A stretch of DNA of 64,000 bases from Myxococcus stipitatus DSM 14675 (GCF_000331735.1 NC_020126.1:7381501-7445500); one strand, 5' to 3'. Shown: positions 6,734 to 16,374, counted from the first letter of the stretch. Notes: generated by a model from the letters alone, not told the origin. Numbers and translations: made by a program.

Positions 6734-9586
6734 CTACGGGTGGGCGAACTCGATGGTGACTTCACCGTGGCCACTCGGCATGCACGCCCCCTCGACCGCC
6801 GAGGGCTGGGTGCCGGTGTTCCAAGAGCCACCGCCTCCCCCCACACGCCCGCCTCCCCCGCCGGAGTAGCCACCGCCGCCCCCCGCCCCGTAGCAGCCAT
6901 TCCCCGCGCCACCGCCGCCATAGCCACCGTGCGCCAGGCCGCCGCACGTCTTGCCAGCCCCACCCTGCCCGCCCGCCAGGAAGGAGAAGCCACCTTCACC
7001 GAAGCTCCCGTCGGCGGCGCCGTTGCTGAACCAGCCCCCGCCGCCAGAGCCATAGGTCGAAGCCCGAGTTCCACCCTGGCCCGCCGTCCCTCCCGCGATG
7101 AACCCCGACGTGTAGCTGGCGTTCGTCGAGCCCGCCGTGCCAGCCGTCCCCGTGCCGCCGTGTCGACCCGGCACCAGCGCCCCCGCGCGCACACCACCGC
7201 CGCCACCCGCGACGAGCAGCGGGTTGCCATTCAACGCCACGAAGGAGCCACCACCGCCCCCCGCGGCATACGTCGTCGCCGTCCCCTTCTGGCCCACGCG
7301 GACGAGCAGCGTGTCGTTCGCCTGGAGGTTGAACACGCCACCCACCCGCGCGCCGCATCCCCCCGAGAGCCCCGCCACCGCGCTCGCGCCACTCGCCCCC
7401 GTCGCCGTGATCCGGTACGCCCCCGACTTCGGCGCCGTCCACGTCCGAGGCGACGGAGGGCCCGTCGGCCCCTGGTACTCCACCCCACCCACCTTGTTCG
7501 TGAACGTCACGCCCTTCTCGAAGACCGCGAAGGGCGAGAAGCTGCTCGTGACGCCGCAAATCAACATGACGCTCACGGGAGGGTCCACGCTGTAGTCGAA
7601 GCCGCAGCTCTCCACGGACTCACAGCCGCACGTCGCCGGGTCGGCGCTGCAATCGAACGCGGGCTCGGGCATGCCCGGGGGCGGCGGCAGCTCCACCCAC
7701 TGTCCGGAGGGGAGCGCATCCTTGTTGAAGTGGTAGAGCCGCAGGAACTGCGACAGCGCATTCGTCCCCTGGAACTTCCTGCGGACACACACCGTCGCCT
7801 CGGTGAACCGCGCGGTGGTCGCGATGTCGTAGAAGACCGGGCTGCACTCCAGCCCCTCCGCGCTCGCCCCGTCCGCGCAGAACGCCTTCAGGCCCTGGGG
7901 GACCTCGGGCCCCAGCGGTGACTCGACCACCGTGGTGAGACCTCCGGTCGTCACCCCGGGGAACGTGATGTCCACCTTCAGGTCCTGCGTGTCGACAGGG
8001 GTGATGGACACATTCGTTCCAACGGGCGTCGTCGTCGGCTCCGCGATGGTGAGGCTCTGGATGGGGAACTGCGTGTAGCCCCCGTTGACCTGGGCCACCG
8101 CGTTGACGGAATACGTGCCGGGCTCGGCGATGACCTTCACGGAGACGACGCTCTTGTCGGCCGCGGAGCTGAAGGCCGAGGTCGTCACATCCCAGCCGCC
8201 GCCGCTGTTCACATCGAAGGTGGTGCGGCGCAGCGAGGCGGACGGATAGCTGAGCAGCGTCTCCGGCGCCTCCGGGCTCGCCTCCTTCACGTCGAAGTAG
8301 AGCGTGGTCTTGACCAGCGACACCGGCCACGGGCCGAAGTTCACCGTCGAGCCTCCCGCCACCGACACCGGGGGCGAGCTGTTGCCCAGCGAGTGACGGC
8401 TCAGGACGGCGGTGTGCTCGACCGCGGGGTTCGACACGTCCTGGAAGGACAGGTTGAGCACGTGCTGCCTCCAGCTCCCCGAGGGAACCAGGAGGTCCAC
8501 CTGTCCGTTCACCAGGGCATCCGAGGACGCCTGCGTCACGAGGCCCGGAGGCGGGTCCTCGCGCATGAGGTGGACCTCCGCCGAGGTGACGTCCGCGTTG
8601 GACAGGAAGCCGCCGACGAGCAGCGGAATCCGCGCGGTGCCCATCGGGTCGGTGAAGTTCAAGGACGTCGTCGCGCCCGTCGTGACGGTGACGCGGTACG
8701 ACTTCGTGTCCGAGTACTGGGGCCCCGTCGAGAACTGCGTGCGCAGGTAGAGGTCATACGGCCCCGACGGCAGCTCCAGGTGGAAGGAGGCTCCGGCGGG
8801 CACCTGTCGGACGGCGCTGATGCCTTCGGTCCCCGTGCCCTGGACTCCGCTGACGTGGAGCTGGTGGTAGACGACCGTGGCCCCCGGCGGGACGCTGAGG
8901 GTCCCCGCGACGTGCCCCGTGTCGGAGAGGTCGATGGTCCAGGCGAGGTTGCTCGCCCCCTGGAGCATGTCGACTGTCCGCGCCTGGAGCTCCCGCTGCA
9001 CCTCGATGCCCGAGTTCGTGGTCACAGACACCCTGCCCGTCACCGAGACCTGGCTCGCGGGAATCATCGCGAGCCCATCCGAGGTGGACACCGGCTGGGT
9101 CCCCGTGAAGGACCGGTACGTTCCCGACGCGTGGTCTTCCGTCGAGCCACTCACCGCCGCGAAGAGGTCGTAGCGCGCGAGTGTTCCCCCCACGACCCCA
9201 AGAGTGAACGGGATGAGGGTGGTGTTGGGGTAGATGAAGTGCATCGCGGTCGGCCCGACCTGGTTGTCGACCGACACGAAGTTCTTCCGAGCCACCTCCA
9301 GGAAGGACTGCCCACCCGAGGGACTGACGAACGTGGCCCTCAGGTGACCTTGATAGGAATGGCCACTCTCCACCGTCAGGGAGTAGGGGCTCGAGGTGAA
9401 GGTCTTGGAAGCCGTGAGGCCCCCCGACGACGTGGCGCGCAGGTGAAAGTCTTGAATCGTCACCGAGCCCAAGGAGACCTGCCCCTCGAGCACCCCGGGG
9501 TTGAGAATCACCACATCGGCGACAGCCACCCCTGACAAGGCCATCGCGACAAGGCCCGACATCCTCCTCCTGCTCTGCATCCGCAT
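6734..9586 (-). CDS. Secreted protein with ALK/LTK-like glycine-rich C-terminal domain
   Basis: 950 aa with an N-terminal signal peptide ending near SGVAVADV. Residues about 30-550 are beta-rich and look like several transthyretin/carboxypeptidase-regulatory-type modules. A Cys-rich stretch follows around 590-690 (CSADPATCGCESVESCG). From about 740, TWTAPKSGAYRITATGASG opens a glycine-rich domain with GGGGGSF, LLVAGGGGG and GGYGGGGAGNG blocks. That layout resembles the glycine-rich domain of animal ALK/LTK receptors (Pfam Gly_rich), which folds into polyglycine-II helices. A nested palindrome lies about 110-150 bp upstream. Likely exported to the surface or matrix; role unknown. Confidence 0.75.
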   Translation of the reverse strand: MRMQSRRRMSGLVAMALSGVAVADVVILNPGVLEGQVSLGSVTIQDFHLRATSSGGLTASKTFTSSPYSLTVESGHSYQGHLRATFVSPSGGQSFLEVARKNFVSVDNQVGPTAMHFIYPNTTLIPFTLGVVGGTLARYDLFAAVSGSTEDHASGTYRSFTGTQPVSTSDGLAMIPASQVSVTGRVSVTTNSGIEVQRELQARTVDMLQGASNLAWTIDLSDTGHVAGTLSVPPGATVVYHQLHVSGVQGTGTEGISAVRQVPAGASFHLELPSGPYDLYLRTQFSTGPQYSDTKSYRVTVTTGATTSLNFTDPMGTARIPLLVGGFLSNADVTSAEVHLMREDPPPGLVTQASSDALVNGQVDLLVPSGSWRQHVLNLSFQDVSNPAVEHTAVLSRHSLGNSSPPVSVAGGSTVNFGPWPVSLVKTTLYFDVKEASPEAPETLLSYPSASLRRTTFDVNSGGGWDVTTSAFSSAADKSVVSVKVIAEPGTYSVNAVAQVNGGYTQFPIQSLTIAEPTTTPVGTNVSITPVDTQDLKVDITFPGVTTGGLTTVVESPLGPEVPQGLKAFCADGASAEGLECSPVFYDIATTARFTEATVCVRRKFQGTNALSQFLRLYHFNKDALPSGQWVELPPPPGMPEPAFDCSADPATCGCESVESCGFDYSVDPPVSVMLICGVTSSFSPFAVFEKGVTFTNKVGGVEYQGPTGPPSPRTWTAPKSGAYRITATGASGASAVAGLSGGCGARVGGVFNLQANDTLLVRVGQKGTATTYAAGGGGGSFVALNGNPLLVAGGGGGVRAGALVPGRHGGTGTAGTAGSTNASYTSGFIAGGTAGQGGTRASTYGSGGGGWFSNGAADGSFGEGGFSFLAGGQGGAGKTCGGLAHGGYGGGGAGNGCYGAGGGGGYSGGGGGRVGGGGGSWNTGTQPSAVEGACMPSGHGEVTIEFAHP

Positions 9587-9693
9587 TGCTGCGTACCCCC
9601 TCTGTTCATACGGCGCGCGGAGGCCCCCGCCCGATGAGACTCACCGGCGGAGGCACTCGGGTGCTGAAACACAGTCGGGCATGACGCCCACTC

Positions 9694-9733
9694 GAGACTG
9701 TCTCACTCCGGAGTGACATCAGACATGAGACAG
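9694..9733. promoter_or_regulatory. Nested palindromes upstream of the Gly-rich protein gene
   Basis: Three overlapping dyads lie here: GAGACTGTCTC (9694-9704), CACTCCGGAGTG (9704-9715) and an outer pair CTGTCTCA (9698-9705) with TGAGACAG (9726-9733). They are 108-147 bp upstream of the leftward Gly-rich gene and 60-100 bp after the end of the TPR gene. They could be operators or a compound terminator for the TPR gene; there is no T-run. Confidence 0.45.
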
Positions 9734-9792
9734 CCGCGGCGGGTGCGGGACACCCGGCCTGGGGCAGCAGCGACCACGAGGCGCCGTGTGCG

Positions 9793-10302
9793 TCAGGCGT
9801 CCTGGCGTGGCTTCAGCAACGTCTTGAGGAAGCGCAGGTACTTCGGGTCCTCGTCCGCGAAGAGCTCCTCGTCCGCGCCCATGTAGGCCCGCGCCAGTTC
9901 GTCGCCCGCGCGCCGCAGGTCTCCGAGCTCGAACTCGCACTGCCCCAGCCGCAGGTGGATGAACGGGTTGCCCAATCCCCCGGGCGCGCTGACAGCATCC
10001 ACGAGCGCGGCGCGGGCCCGTGAGAACTCCCCGAGCTGGAAGAGCATGTCGCCGATGGCCGTGCAGACCCAGGTGGTGGCCTCGTACTCGAGCCACGGCT
10101 CGGGAATCAGCTGGAACGCGGCCTTGAAGGACCGCAGCGCCGCGGCGGGGTCTCCCTTCTCCGCGAGCGCGTCGCCCTCGGCGCAGAGGGCCTGGATGCG
10201 CTCGTGGACCTCATCGGGAATCTCGGACAAGGGGTGCTCCTCTCCGGGCATCGCGTTGTACGTCCACGTATACCACCCCGCGTTCGTCCCATCTGGAAGC
10301 AA
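9793..10302 (-). CDS. TPR-like protein
   Basis: About 169 aa from a TTG at 10302 (GGGG 6 nt upstream), or 152 aa from the ATG at 10251; I prefer TTG because the residues before the ATG (GWYTWTYNAMPGEEHPLSE) look coding. The helical pairs ERIQALCAEGDALAEKGD, AALRSFKAAFQLIPEP, WVCTAIGDMLFQLGEFSRAR and IHLRLGQCEFELGDLRRAG are tetratricopeptide-type repeats. No signal peptide. It is divergent from the hydrolase-TPR gene at 10357. TPR proteins mediate protein contacts; no enzyme domain is visible. Confidence 0.65.
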   Translation of the reverse strand: MLPDGTNAGWYTWTYNAMPGEEHPLSEIPDEVHERIQALCAEGDALAEKGDPAAALRSFKAAFQLIPEPWLEYEATTWVCTAIGDMLFQLGEFSRARAALVDAVSAPGGLGNPFIHLRLGQCEFELGDLRRAGDELARAYMGADEELFADEDPKYLRFLKTLLKPRQDA

Positions 10303-10356
10303 TGGCGCCCCAGCCCTTTCGTAGGGCCCGGGCAGGATCGTGCGAGTGGGAGTTCC

Positions 10357-11964
10357 ATGAATCGAGTCGGGGCCGTGATGTTCGGTGCGCTGCTGCTGCT
10401 GGCGGGGGTCTCGAAGACCGTGGAGGCGGCCGAGCCCCCCGTCGCCCGTCGCGCGAACCCGTTCCCGCTCTGGGGCCCGCTGACACCGGGTCCCCACGCC
10501 GTCGGCTACAAGGTCCTGTATCGCTTCGACACGAGCCGGACCTGGGCGGAGACGCGTCCCTACGGAAAGACGTTCTCACCGGACCTGCAGGGCCGGCCCC
10601 TGCGCATCAGCATCTGGTACCCGGCAAGCCGCGCCCAGGGAAAGACGCTGCGCTTCGAGGACTACTACCGAGCAGGCGCCGCGCCCAAGGGCTTCGAGGA
10701 CGTCGAGGCGCAGGTCCCCGAACGAGACGGTGGCACCTACCGGGGCAACTTCGGCGACGCCTACGCCGTGCTGGCCGCGACGCCCGTGAACGCGAGCATG
10801 AATGCCCCCGCCGCCAAGGGGCGCTTCCCGGTCGTCCTCACCACGGGCGGCCAAGGGGCCCTGCTCACGACGAACTCGACCCTGGCCGAGTACCTCGCGA
10901 GCCACGGGTACGTGGTCGTCACCGTCTTCACCTTGGGGCGCAGCCAGGGCCAGCCTTCGCTGGGGCTCGCGCCCTCTGAGGTCGCCATCACCGTGCGGGA
11001 CTTCGAGTTCACCGCCTCCGTGGTGAGGGACCTGCCGAACGTGGACGCCTCGCGCCTGGCCATGGTCGGCCACAGCATGGGCGGCAGCGCGGCGGTCCTC
11101 TTCGCGATGCAGAACACGAATGTCTCGGCCGTGGTGGGGCTGGATGGAACGTATGGGTTTCCCAATCCTCCCGCGGAGCCCGGAATCCTCTCGGTGACGG
11201 AGGGCTACCACTACGCCCCGGGACGGATGCAGGCCGCGCTCCTGGACCTGCGCCGGCAGCAGCCGTTCATCGACCTGGGGGCCGTGCGCGCCTTCCGGCA
11301 TTCAGAGCGCTACCTGATGACGCTCGCGCAGACGCAGCACTCCAGCTTCACCACGGGGGCGATGCATCATGCGCTCGCCCTGTCGGAGATTGAACCCAAC
11401 GCGGCGGGAATCACGCGGCGGTCCAGCGGCGAGGGCTTCTATTGGTCCTGCGGAGTCGTCCAGGCGTTCCTCGATCTCCAGTTGAAGGCGGACCCCCGTG
11501 GACTCGACCGGATGAAACAGGCCGTCGAAACCAACTCGCGCGCGACCCTGACCCAAGAGCCCGCGATGGCCGCCCGGCCCCCGCCCGCCACGGTCTTCGC
11601 GCAGTTGGAGGAACAGGGATTGGACGCGGTCATCAAGGCCGTCGAACAGTTCCGGCGCGAGCTCCCCGAGGAGCCCGTCGTCGAGGAAGCCGTGTTCAAT
11701 GAGAGGGGTTACGCACTGCTCGGCCAGAAGAAGGCCGAGCAGGCCGTGCGCGTCTTCCAGCTCGTCGCGCACTTCTATCCTCAGTCCGCGAACGCGGCCG
11801 ACAGCCTGGGAGACGCCTACGTCGCCGCGGGTCAGAAGGAGCAGGCACGTGCCTCCTTCGGCCGCGCCATCGAGCTCGCGCCCGCCGACGCCTCGCTCAA
11901 CAACGAGTCCCGGGCGTCCCTCCTCACGGAGAGCGCACGGAAGCTCGAGCGGCTCGCCCCCTGA
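10357..11964 (+). CDS. Secreted alpha/beta hydrolase (acetylhydrolase-like) fused to TPR
   Basis: 535 aa. I start at ATG 10357 (GTGGGAG upstream), where a signal peptide begins (VMFGALLLLAGVSKTVEA). Residues about 60-350 form an alpha/beta hydrolase of the PAF-acetylhydrolase/dienelactone hydrolase type: an oxyanion-side TTGGQGAL and the nucleophile elbow GHSMGGSA with Ser in GxSxG. From about residue 430, FNERGYALLGQKKAEQAVRVF and AADSLGDAYVAAGQKEQAR are TPR units. The catalytic Asp and His are not certain by eye. Divergent from another TPR gene, which may be functionally linked. Likely periplasmic esterase. Confidence 0.8.
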   Translation: MNRVGAVMFGALLLLAGVSKTVEAAEPPVARRANPFPLWGPLTPGPHAVGYKVLYRFDTSRTWAETRPYGKTFSPDLQGRPLRISIWYPASRAQGKTLRFEDYYRAGAAPKGFEDVEAQVPERDGGTYRGNFGDAYAVLAATPVNASMNAPAAKGRFPVVLTTGGQGALLTTNSTLAEYLASHGYVVVTVFTLGRSQGQPSLGLAPSEVAITVRDFEFTASVVRDLPNVDASRLAMVGHSMGGSAAVLFAMQNTNVSAVVGLDGTYGFPNPPAEPGILSVTEGYHYAPGRMQAALLDLRRQQPFIDLGAVRAFRHSERYLMTLAQTQHSSFTTGAMHHALALSEIEPNAAGITRRSSGEGFYWSCGVVQAFLDLQLKADPRGLDRMKQAVETNSRATLTQEPAMAARPPPATVFAQLEEQGLDAVIKAVEQFRRELPEEPVVEEAVFNERGYALLGQKKAEQAVRVFQLVAHFYPQSANAADSLGDAYVAAGQKEQARASFGRAIELAPADASLNNESRASLLTESARKLERLAP

Positions 11965-11982
11965 ATCGAGGGCGCGTCAAAC

Positions 11983-13875
11983 TCAGACCACCGTCCCGGA
12001 GAGCGGCGAGCCTCCGGAGGTCGTCACCAGGTTCCAGAACTCCTTGGCCACATCGACCTCACCACCAATGCCCCGGGCCAGGTTGAGCATGGCCAGGCTG
12101 TGGGACGCCGGGCTGCCGTCGTAGCCCTGGAGGAGTGACCCCAGCTTCGAGGAGGAGTCGTTTCCAGTCCGCGATTGGATCGCCTGGATGTCACTGGCCG
12201 AGAGCTTGAGTGTCAGGGGGTTGTCGTTCTCTCGTGCGGCCGCTGCCAGGGCGGCATCTCCCGTAAAGGCCCTCACAAGGCACTCCCGAGCACTATCGTC
12301 GGTCGTGTCGAACACGAGGGACATCGAGTCGCTGCCTGGAACGAGCTTGCCGTCCTGGTCGTACTTCGCCGTGTAGTTCAACTCCGGGTGATCTCCATCG
12401 CCGAAGGACGCGCTGGCCGTGAGCGTCTTCGTCCCATCCGAGTTGTGGGTGACGACAAACTCGGTGGCGTCCTTGACGCCTTCCGACTCGAAGCTGGGGA
12501 ACGGCTCGACGGTGAGAGAGAACTTCGAGAACGCCCCCTCCCACGAGAGCTTGTCCTGCCGGAGCGTGTTGCTCACACCGGGCCCGTCCTTCTCCGGCAT
12601 GCCGTTGCCCTTCGAGAAGGACTCGTAGGCCGCCTTTCCGGAGTCGTTGGAGAGGTCGAACTGCGCGGAGCGAAGGCTGTACTCCTTCAAGGATGTACTG
12701 CTGCCGAAGCTCGCAGAGACCCAGTCATTCCCCAGCGTCAGCGCCGCATCCTGGTTGATGAACTCCGTGGGGCCCTCCGTCACCGTCAGCAGGTCTCCCG
12801 TGCGGCTCACTTCGATGGAGGTTCCCGTGCCCGCGGTCTCCGTCGACGTCGTGCCCAGGGCCCCATCCACCTTCGAGTTCTTGCCCGAACTCAGCTCCAG
12901 GGTGGACGTCACGCCCGCGAACTGCCCCGTCTCCACCTCGATGGTGGCCCCGTCCGGAATGGACTCCTCCCTCAAGGGATGGGGTGGAGGAATCTCTCCG
13001 CGCTCGAGCTTCGCGAAGTCCTCCTCCTTCATCTTCACCTCGTAGGACATGGTGGCACCGCCCGTGACGCCCACGCTCGCGGACGCCCCCACCCGGGCCA
13101 GCTTCAGCTCCACCTCACCCGTCACGGTGGCGGCCACCTCCGCCTCGACATTGAAGGTGACGTACCCATCCTCGCGCTTCACGTCCTTCGAGAGCGAGGA
13201 GCTGATTTCAACGGTCACCGGCCCCTGCTGATACGGAACGGAGACGTTGTGCACGGGGCCCGAGGAGCTCGCGACGGCGGCGTCGATGGGCGTGCTGTCC
13301 GCGAGCATCATCTGCTGAAGCCCGGGAGACAGCTTCGCCTGGGCCAGCACCTGCGCGCGCTCCGCCGAGCCCGGCTCCGTGGCGAACACCTTCGCCGCCG
13401 TGTTGCCCGACAGCGCCCCCACTTCCTGATACTGCGACTGCTCCTTCAGGTACGTCTGCATGTCCGAATAGCTCTTGCCGCTGCTCGGATCGAACACTCG
13501 TTCACCTTGGCGAACCACCACGTGCCCGGCCTGTCCTTCGGCGCCGCCACGGGTGTCCTCGAGGAACACCAGCTCCGAGCGCCCCCGAAGCTCAGGCGAG
13601 GCCTTGCTCACCCAATCCGCGGCCCTGTCCAAGCAGTTGACGGTGGCGTCCTTGGAATTTTCGGTCAGCAGCGACGAAGCCGGAGCCTGTCCATCCAGAC
13701 GTCCACCAGGCTTCGTGGCTTTGTTGTCGAACGAGGACGTCGAGCTGAAGCCCCGTGCGGGCCGGGCCGCGCTCGCATCGTCTTGTCTCGTCTCTGCTGT
13801 CCCACGCTGCGTCGCCTCTGCTTGACGACGTCGGACGTGTGCAGCGCCCCCATCTCCGAGACCTCTCATGCTCAT
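11983..13875 (-). CDS. Protein with putative Cys-His-Asp hydrolase domain and beta-rich C-terminus
   Basis: 630 aa from ATG 13875, chosen because GAGGGGGAG lies just upstream; earlier codons look noncoding. No signal peptide; the first 65 residues are low-complexity and Arg-rich. Residues about 69-150 hold LLTEN, VNC81LDRAADW, GQAGH118VVVRQGE and FD129PSSGKSY, suggesting a papain- or NlpC-like fold with Cys81, His118, Asp129. The same domain with identical spacing occurs in the protein at 50951-54229. The remaining 480 residues are beta-rich, Ser/Thr-rich and unrecognised. It may be a secreted effector or toxin with an unusual delivery route; this is inference. Divergent from the serine hydrolase genes. 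Confidence 0.75.
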   Translation of the reverse strand: MSMRGLGDGGAAHVRRRQAEATQRGTAETRQDDASAARPARGFSSTSSFDNKATKPGGRLDGQAPASSLLTENSKDATVNCLDRAADWVSKASPELRGRSELVFLEDTRGGAEGQAGHVVVRQGERVFDPSSGKSYSDMQTYLKEQSQYQEVGALSGNTAAKVFATEPGSAERAQVLAQAKLSPGLQQMMLADSTPIDAAVASSSGPVHNVSVPYQQGPVTVEISSSLSKDVKREDGYVTFNVEAEVAATVTGEVELKLARVGASASVGVTGGATMSYEVKMKEEDFAKLERGEIPPPHPLREESIPDGATIEVETGQFAGVTSTLELSSGKNSKVDGALGTTSTETAGTGTSIEVSRTGDLLTVTEGPTEFINQDAALTLGNDWVSASFGSSTSLKEYSLRSAQFDLSNDSGKAAYESFSKGNGMPEKDGPGVSNTLRQDKLSWEGAFSKFSLTVEPFPSFESEGVKDATEFVVTHNSDGTKTLTASASFGDGDHPELNYTAKYDQDGKLVPGSDSMSLVFDTTDDSARECLVRAFTGDAALAAAARENDNPLTLKLSASDIQAIQSRTGNDSSSKLGSLLQGYDGSPASHSLAMLNLARGIGGEVDVAKEFWNLVTTSGGSPLSGTVV

Positions 13876-14091
13876 GGCTGTGAACTCCCCCTCTGGATAC
13901 TGCGAACGCGCCGACTCGAAGCGCTGCCTGATTCTCGCGGTGTGACACACGAGGTTGCGTGGATTCTTGAAGTGTTGGAGTCCCATTTTCGGGACATGAA
14001 AACGGTCGTTCTTTCTTCCCTCGGCCGAGATGTCCTGCCCACCTCGTTCGTTCCCCGTCGGCAGCCAAAAAACCAGCAGGAGCTGTCGAGC

Positions 14092-16143
14092 ATGAAGTCC
14101 CCCCTCGTGAAGTCCCGTCAGGCCGTGATGTGGGTGATGATGGTCCTCCTCGGATGTCAGACTCCGGCGGAAGCCCCCCGCGCGGAGGAACCTCCCGAGG
14201 AACAGCTCCCCGCCGAGTCCTGCTCCGCATCAGAAGCGCTGACGGGTCCCCATTCCGCCTGGCTCGTGCGCCATGGTCTGACCGATGCGCAATACCAAGT
14301 GGAGCGCACGGAGAGGACGGAGCAGGGCTATCGCCTCGCCGATGTCAGTGGTTACGAGGCAGGGGGCGGCGCCTGCTACGCCGTCATCTGGGAGAAGTCG
14401 AGCGAGGTGGCGTGGCGGGCCTTCCATGGGCTCGACTCCGAACGGCTCCAAGCCACGCTCGTCGAGCAGCGGGCCCAGGGATACCGCCCGAGAGTGCTCA
14501 ACGGATACAACGTCGGCGGCGCGGCTTTCTTCGCGGTCATCTTCCATCAGGACGGTGGCTCCGAGTGGGTGGCGCGCCATGACCTGAGTGAGTCCCTGTT
14601 CCAGTCGGAGCTCGCCACCCGGGTGGAGCAGGGCTACCGGCTCGTGCACCTGAGTGGCTACATGTCCGGCGGCGAGGAGCGCTACGCGACCCTCTGGGAC
14701 AAGGCCAGCGGACCGGCGTGGAAGGCCCACCATCGACTGACCGCGTCCGAGCTCGAATCCACCCTCGAAGCCAGCGCCGCCCAGGGCTATCAGCTCACGA
14801 AGCTCAGCGGCTACGACGTGGACGGCACGGACCGATACGCGGCCCTCTTCGAGGCCACGCCGGGGGCGCCCATCGCCGCTCGTCACGGGCTCTCCTCCGC
14901 CGCGTATCAACGCGAGGTGACGGACCTCAAGTACCAGGGCTATGCCCCTGTCATCGTGGCGACGCACAACAGCGGGAGGCAGCCTGTCTTCTCCCTGCTC
15001 TGGCGAAACGCGGCGTTCAGCGCGGCCGACCTGCGACACATCGACGACACCGTCCAGCAGGCGATGGCCCAGGCGAAGACCGTCGGCCTGTCGCTGGCCA
15101 TCACCCACCGCGGGCGCCTCGTGTTCGCCAAGGGGTATGGCGATGCCCAACTCTCCGGCAACACCCCCGTCAACACCTCTCACCGCTTCCGCATCGCCAG
15201 TGTGTCCAAGCCGCTGACCGCCATCGGCATCATGCGGCTGATGGAGCGCGGCCAGCTTCGGCTCACGGACCGCGTCTTCGGCAAGAGCGGTCTGCTCGGA
15301 GAGACGTTCGGCCTCGAGAGCACCTACAAGGACAGCCGCGTGCTGGACATCACCGTCCAGCACCTGCTCGAGCACACCGCGGGTGGCTGGGACAACAGCG
15401 GCGCCGACGGAACCCCCGACCCCATGTCCACGTATTTGGGCCTGTCGCACGAGCAGCTCATCCAGACGGTGCTGCGAACCGTGCCGCTCGAGTTCGCGCC
15501 GGGGACGACGTACCAGTACTCGAACTTCGGCTACAGCATCCTCGGTCGCGTCATCGAGCGCGTCACGGGGCTGCCCTATGAAACGTACATGCGCGACCAC
15601 GTCTTCCTGCCCAGCGGCGCCACCCGCTTCGCCGTGGGGGGCGATACCTTGGAGGAGCGGCTGCCCGACGAGGTCGTCTACGCCCAGCGCGGCCCGGGAG
15701 CCTACAGCCCCTATCGGATGCAGCTGAGTCGCATGGATGCGCACGGCGGCTGGGTCGTCACGCCCATCGACCTGCTGCGCGTCGCCGTGCGGGTGGATGG
15801 GTTCGCCACCGTCCCGGACCTGCTGAGCCAGACGACCCTCGCCACGATGACCACCCGCACGACGGCGCTCGACCCGAACGGCAACCCGGTCGTCTACGCC
15901 CAGGGCTGGGCCGTCAACAACGTGCCCAACTGGTGGCACAACGGCTACCTCCAGGGAACCCAGTCCCTGCTGGTGCGGACCCACGACCGCTACGGCCCCA
16001 GCGGCACCGAGGAGTTCATCTGGTCCGCCATGACCAACTCCAACAACAGCCCCTCTTCGGACACGCCCGACATCAACCTGGACAGCCTCATGTGGACCGT
16101 CGTGAAGGGCGTCAGCGCCTGGCCCGCACACGACCTGTTCTGA
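14092..16143 (+). CDS. Lipoprotein serine hydrolase, polyglycine hydrolase-like (BTRD1-type repeats + beta-lactamase fold), copy 1
   Basis: 683 aa. ATG 14092 follows AGGAG; the frame stays open far upstream but that part is antisense to the neighbour. Signal peptide with lipobox VLLGC. Residues about 57-310 are five repeats of about 51 residues (pattern WxxRHGLT..QYQ...GYRxxxVxGYxxGGxxRYAxxW), matching the bacterial tandem repeat domain 1. The C-terminal half is a class C beta-lactamase/DD-peptidase-type fold with S370-V-S-K373 and Y476-S-N478. This order is that of fungal polyglycine hydrolases, which cut glycine linkers in plant chitinases. Tandem paralog of the next gene. Confidence 0.88.
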   Translation: MKSPLVKSRQAVMWVMMVLLGCQTPAEAPRAEEPPEEQLPAESCSASEALTGPHSAWLVRHGLTDAQYQVERTERTEQGYRLADVSGYEAGGGACYAVIWEKSSEVAWRAFHGLDSERLQATLVEQRAQGYRPRVLNGYNVGGAAFFAVIFHQDGGSEWVARHDLSESLFQSELATRVEQGYRLVHLSGYMSGGEERYATLWDKASGPAWKAHHRLTASELESTLEASAAQGYQLTKLSGYDVDGTDRYAALFEATPGAPIAARHGLSSAAYQREVTDLKYQGYAPVIVATHNSGRQPVFSLLWRNAAFSAADLRHIDDTVQQAMAQAKTVGLSLAITHRGRLVFAKGYGDAQLSGNTPVNTSHRFRIASVSKPLTAIGIMRLMERGQLRLTDRVFGKSGLLGETFGLESTYKDSRVLDITVQHLLEHTAGGWDNSGADGTPDPMSTYLGLSHEQLIQTVLRTVPLEFAPGTTYQYSNFGYSILGRVIERVTGLPYETYMRDHVFLPSGATRFAVGGDTLEERLPDEVVYAQRGPGAYSPYRMQLSRMDAHGGWVVTPIDLLRVAVRVDGFATVPDLLSQTTLATMTTRTTALDPNGNPVVYAQGWAVNNVPNWWHNGYLQGTQSLLVRTHDRYGPSGTEEFIWSAMTNSNNSPSSDTPDINLDSLMWTVVKGVSAWPAHDLF

Positions 16144-16374
16144 CGGAGGGTGCCAGCGTCGGCCAGGCCTGCAGGCAAGACTTGCCGGTCCGGCGGAGCT
16201 TGCGAGGGCCTGCACCGGTCCGGGGCGCACCGACGCGTGGCGCCTCGTCTCAACCACCGGCTCGGGGCGCTCGGCCTGGGACTTGCTGAGGTGCGGCTCA
16301 ACGGGGACTCGGAAGCTGACCGGGTCCCCACCCCATCTCGTGAGCAGCACCCATCCCAGCAGGAGTTCCCAATC

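Noticed and set aside
6740-7300. GGT/GCC-rich stretch as a DNA tandem repeat.
   Set aside because: Codes for the glycine-rich protein domain; units are irregular in DNA, so the constraint is at protein level.
12175-14091. Long rightward open frame continuous with the first serine hydrolase gene, which would give a 1322-aa protein.
   Set aside because: This part is antisense to the 630-aa gene and low in sensible protein pattern. The real start is ATG 14092, with AGGAG and a lipoprotein signal peptide.
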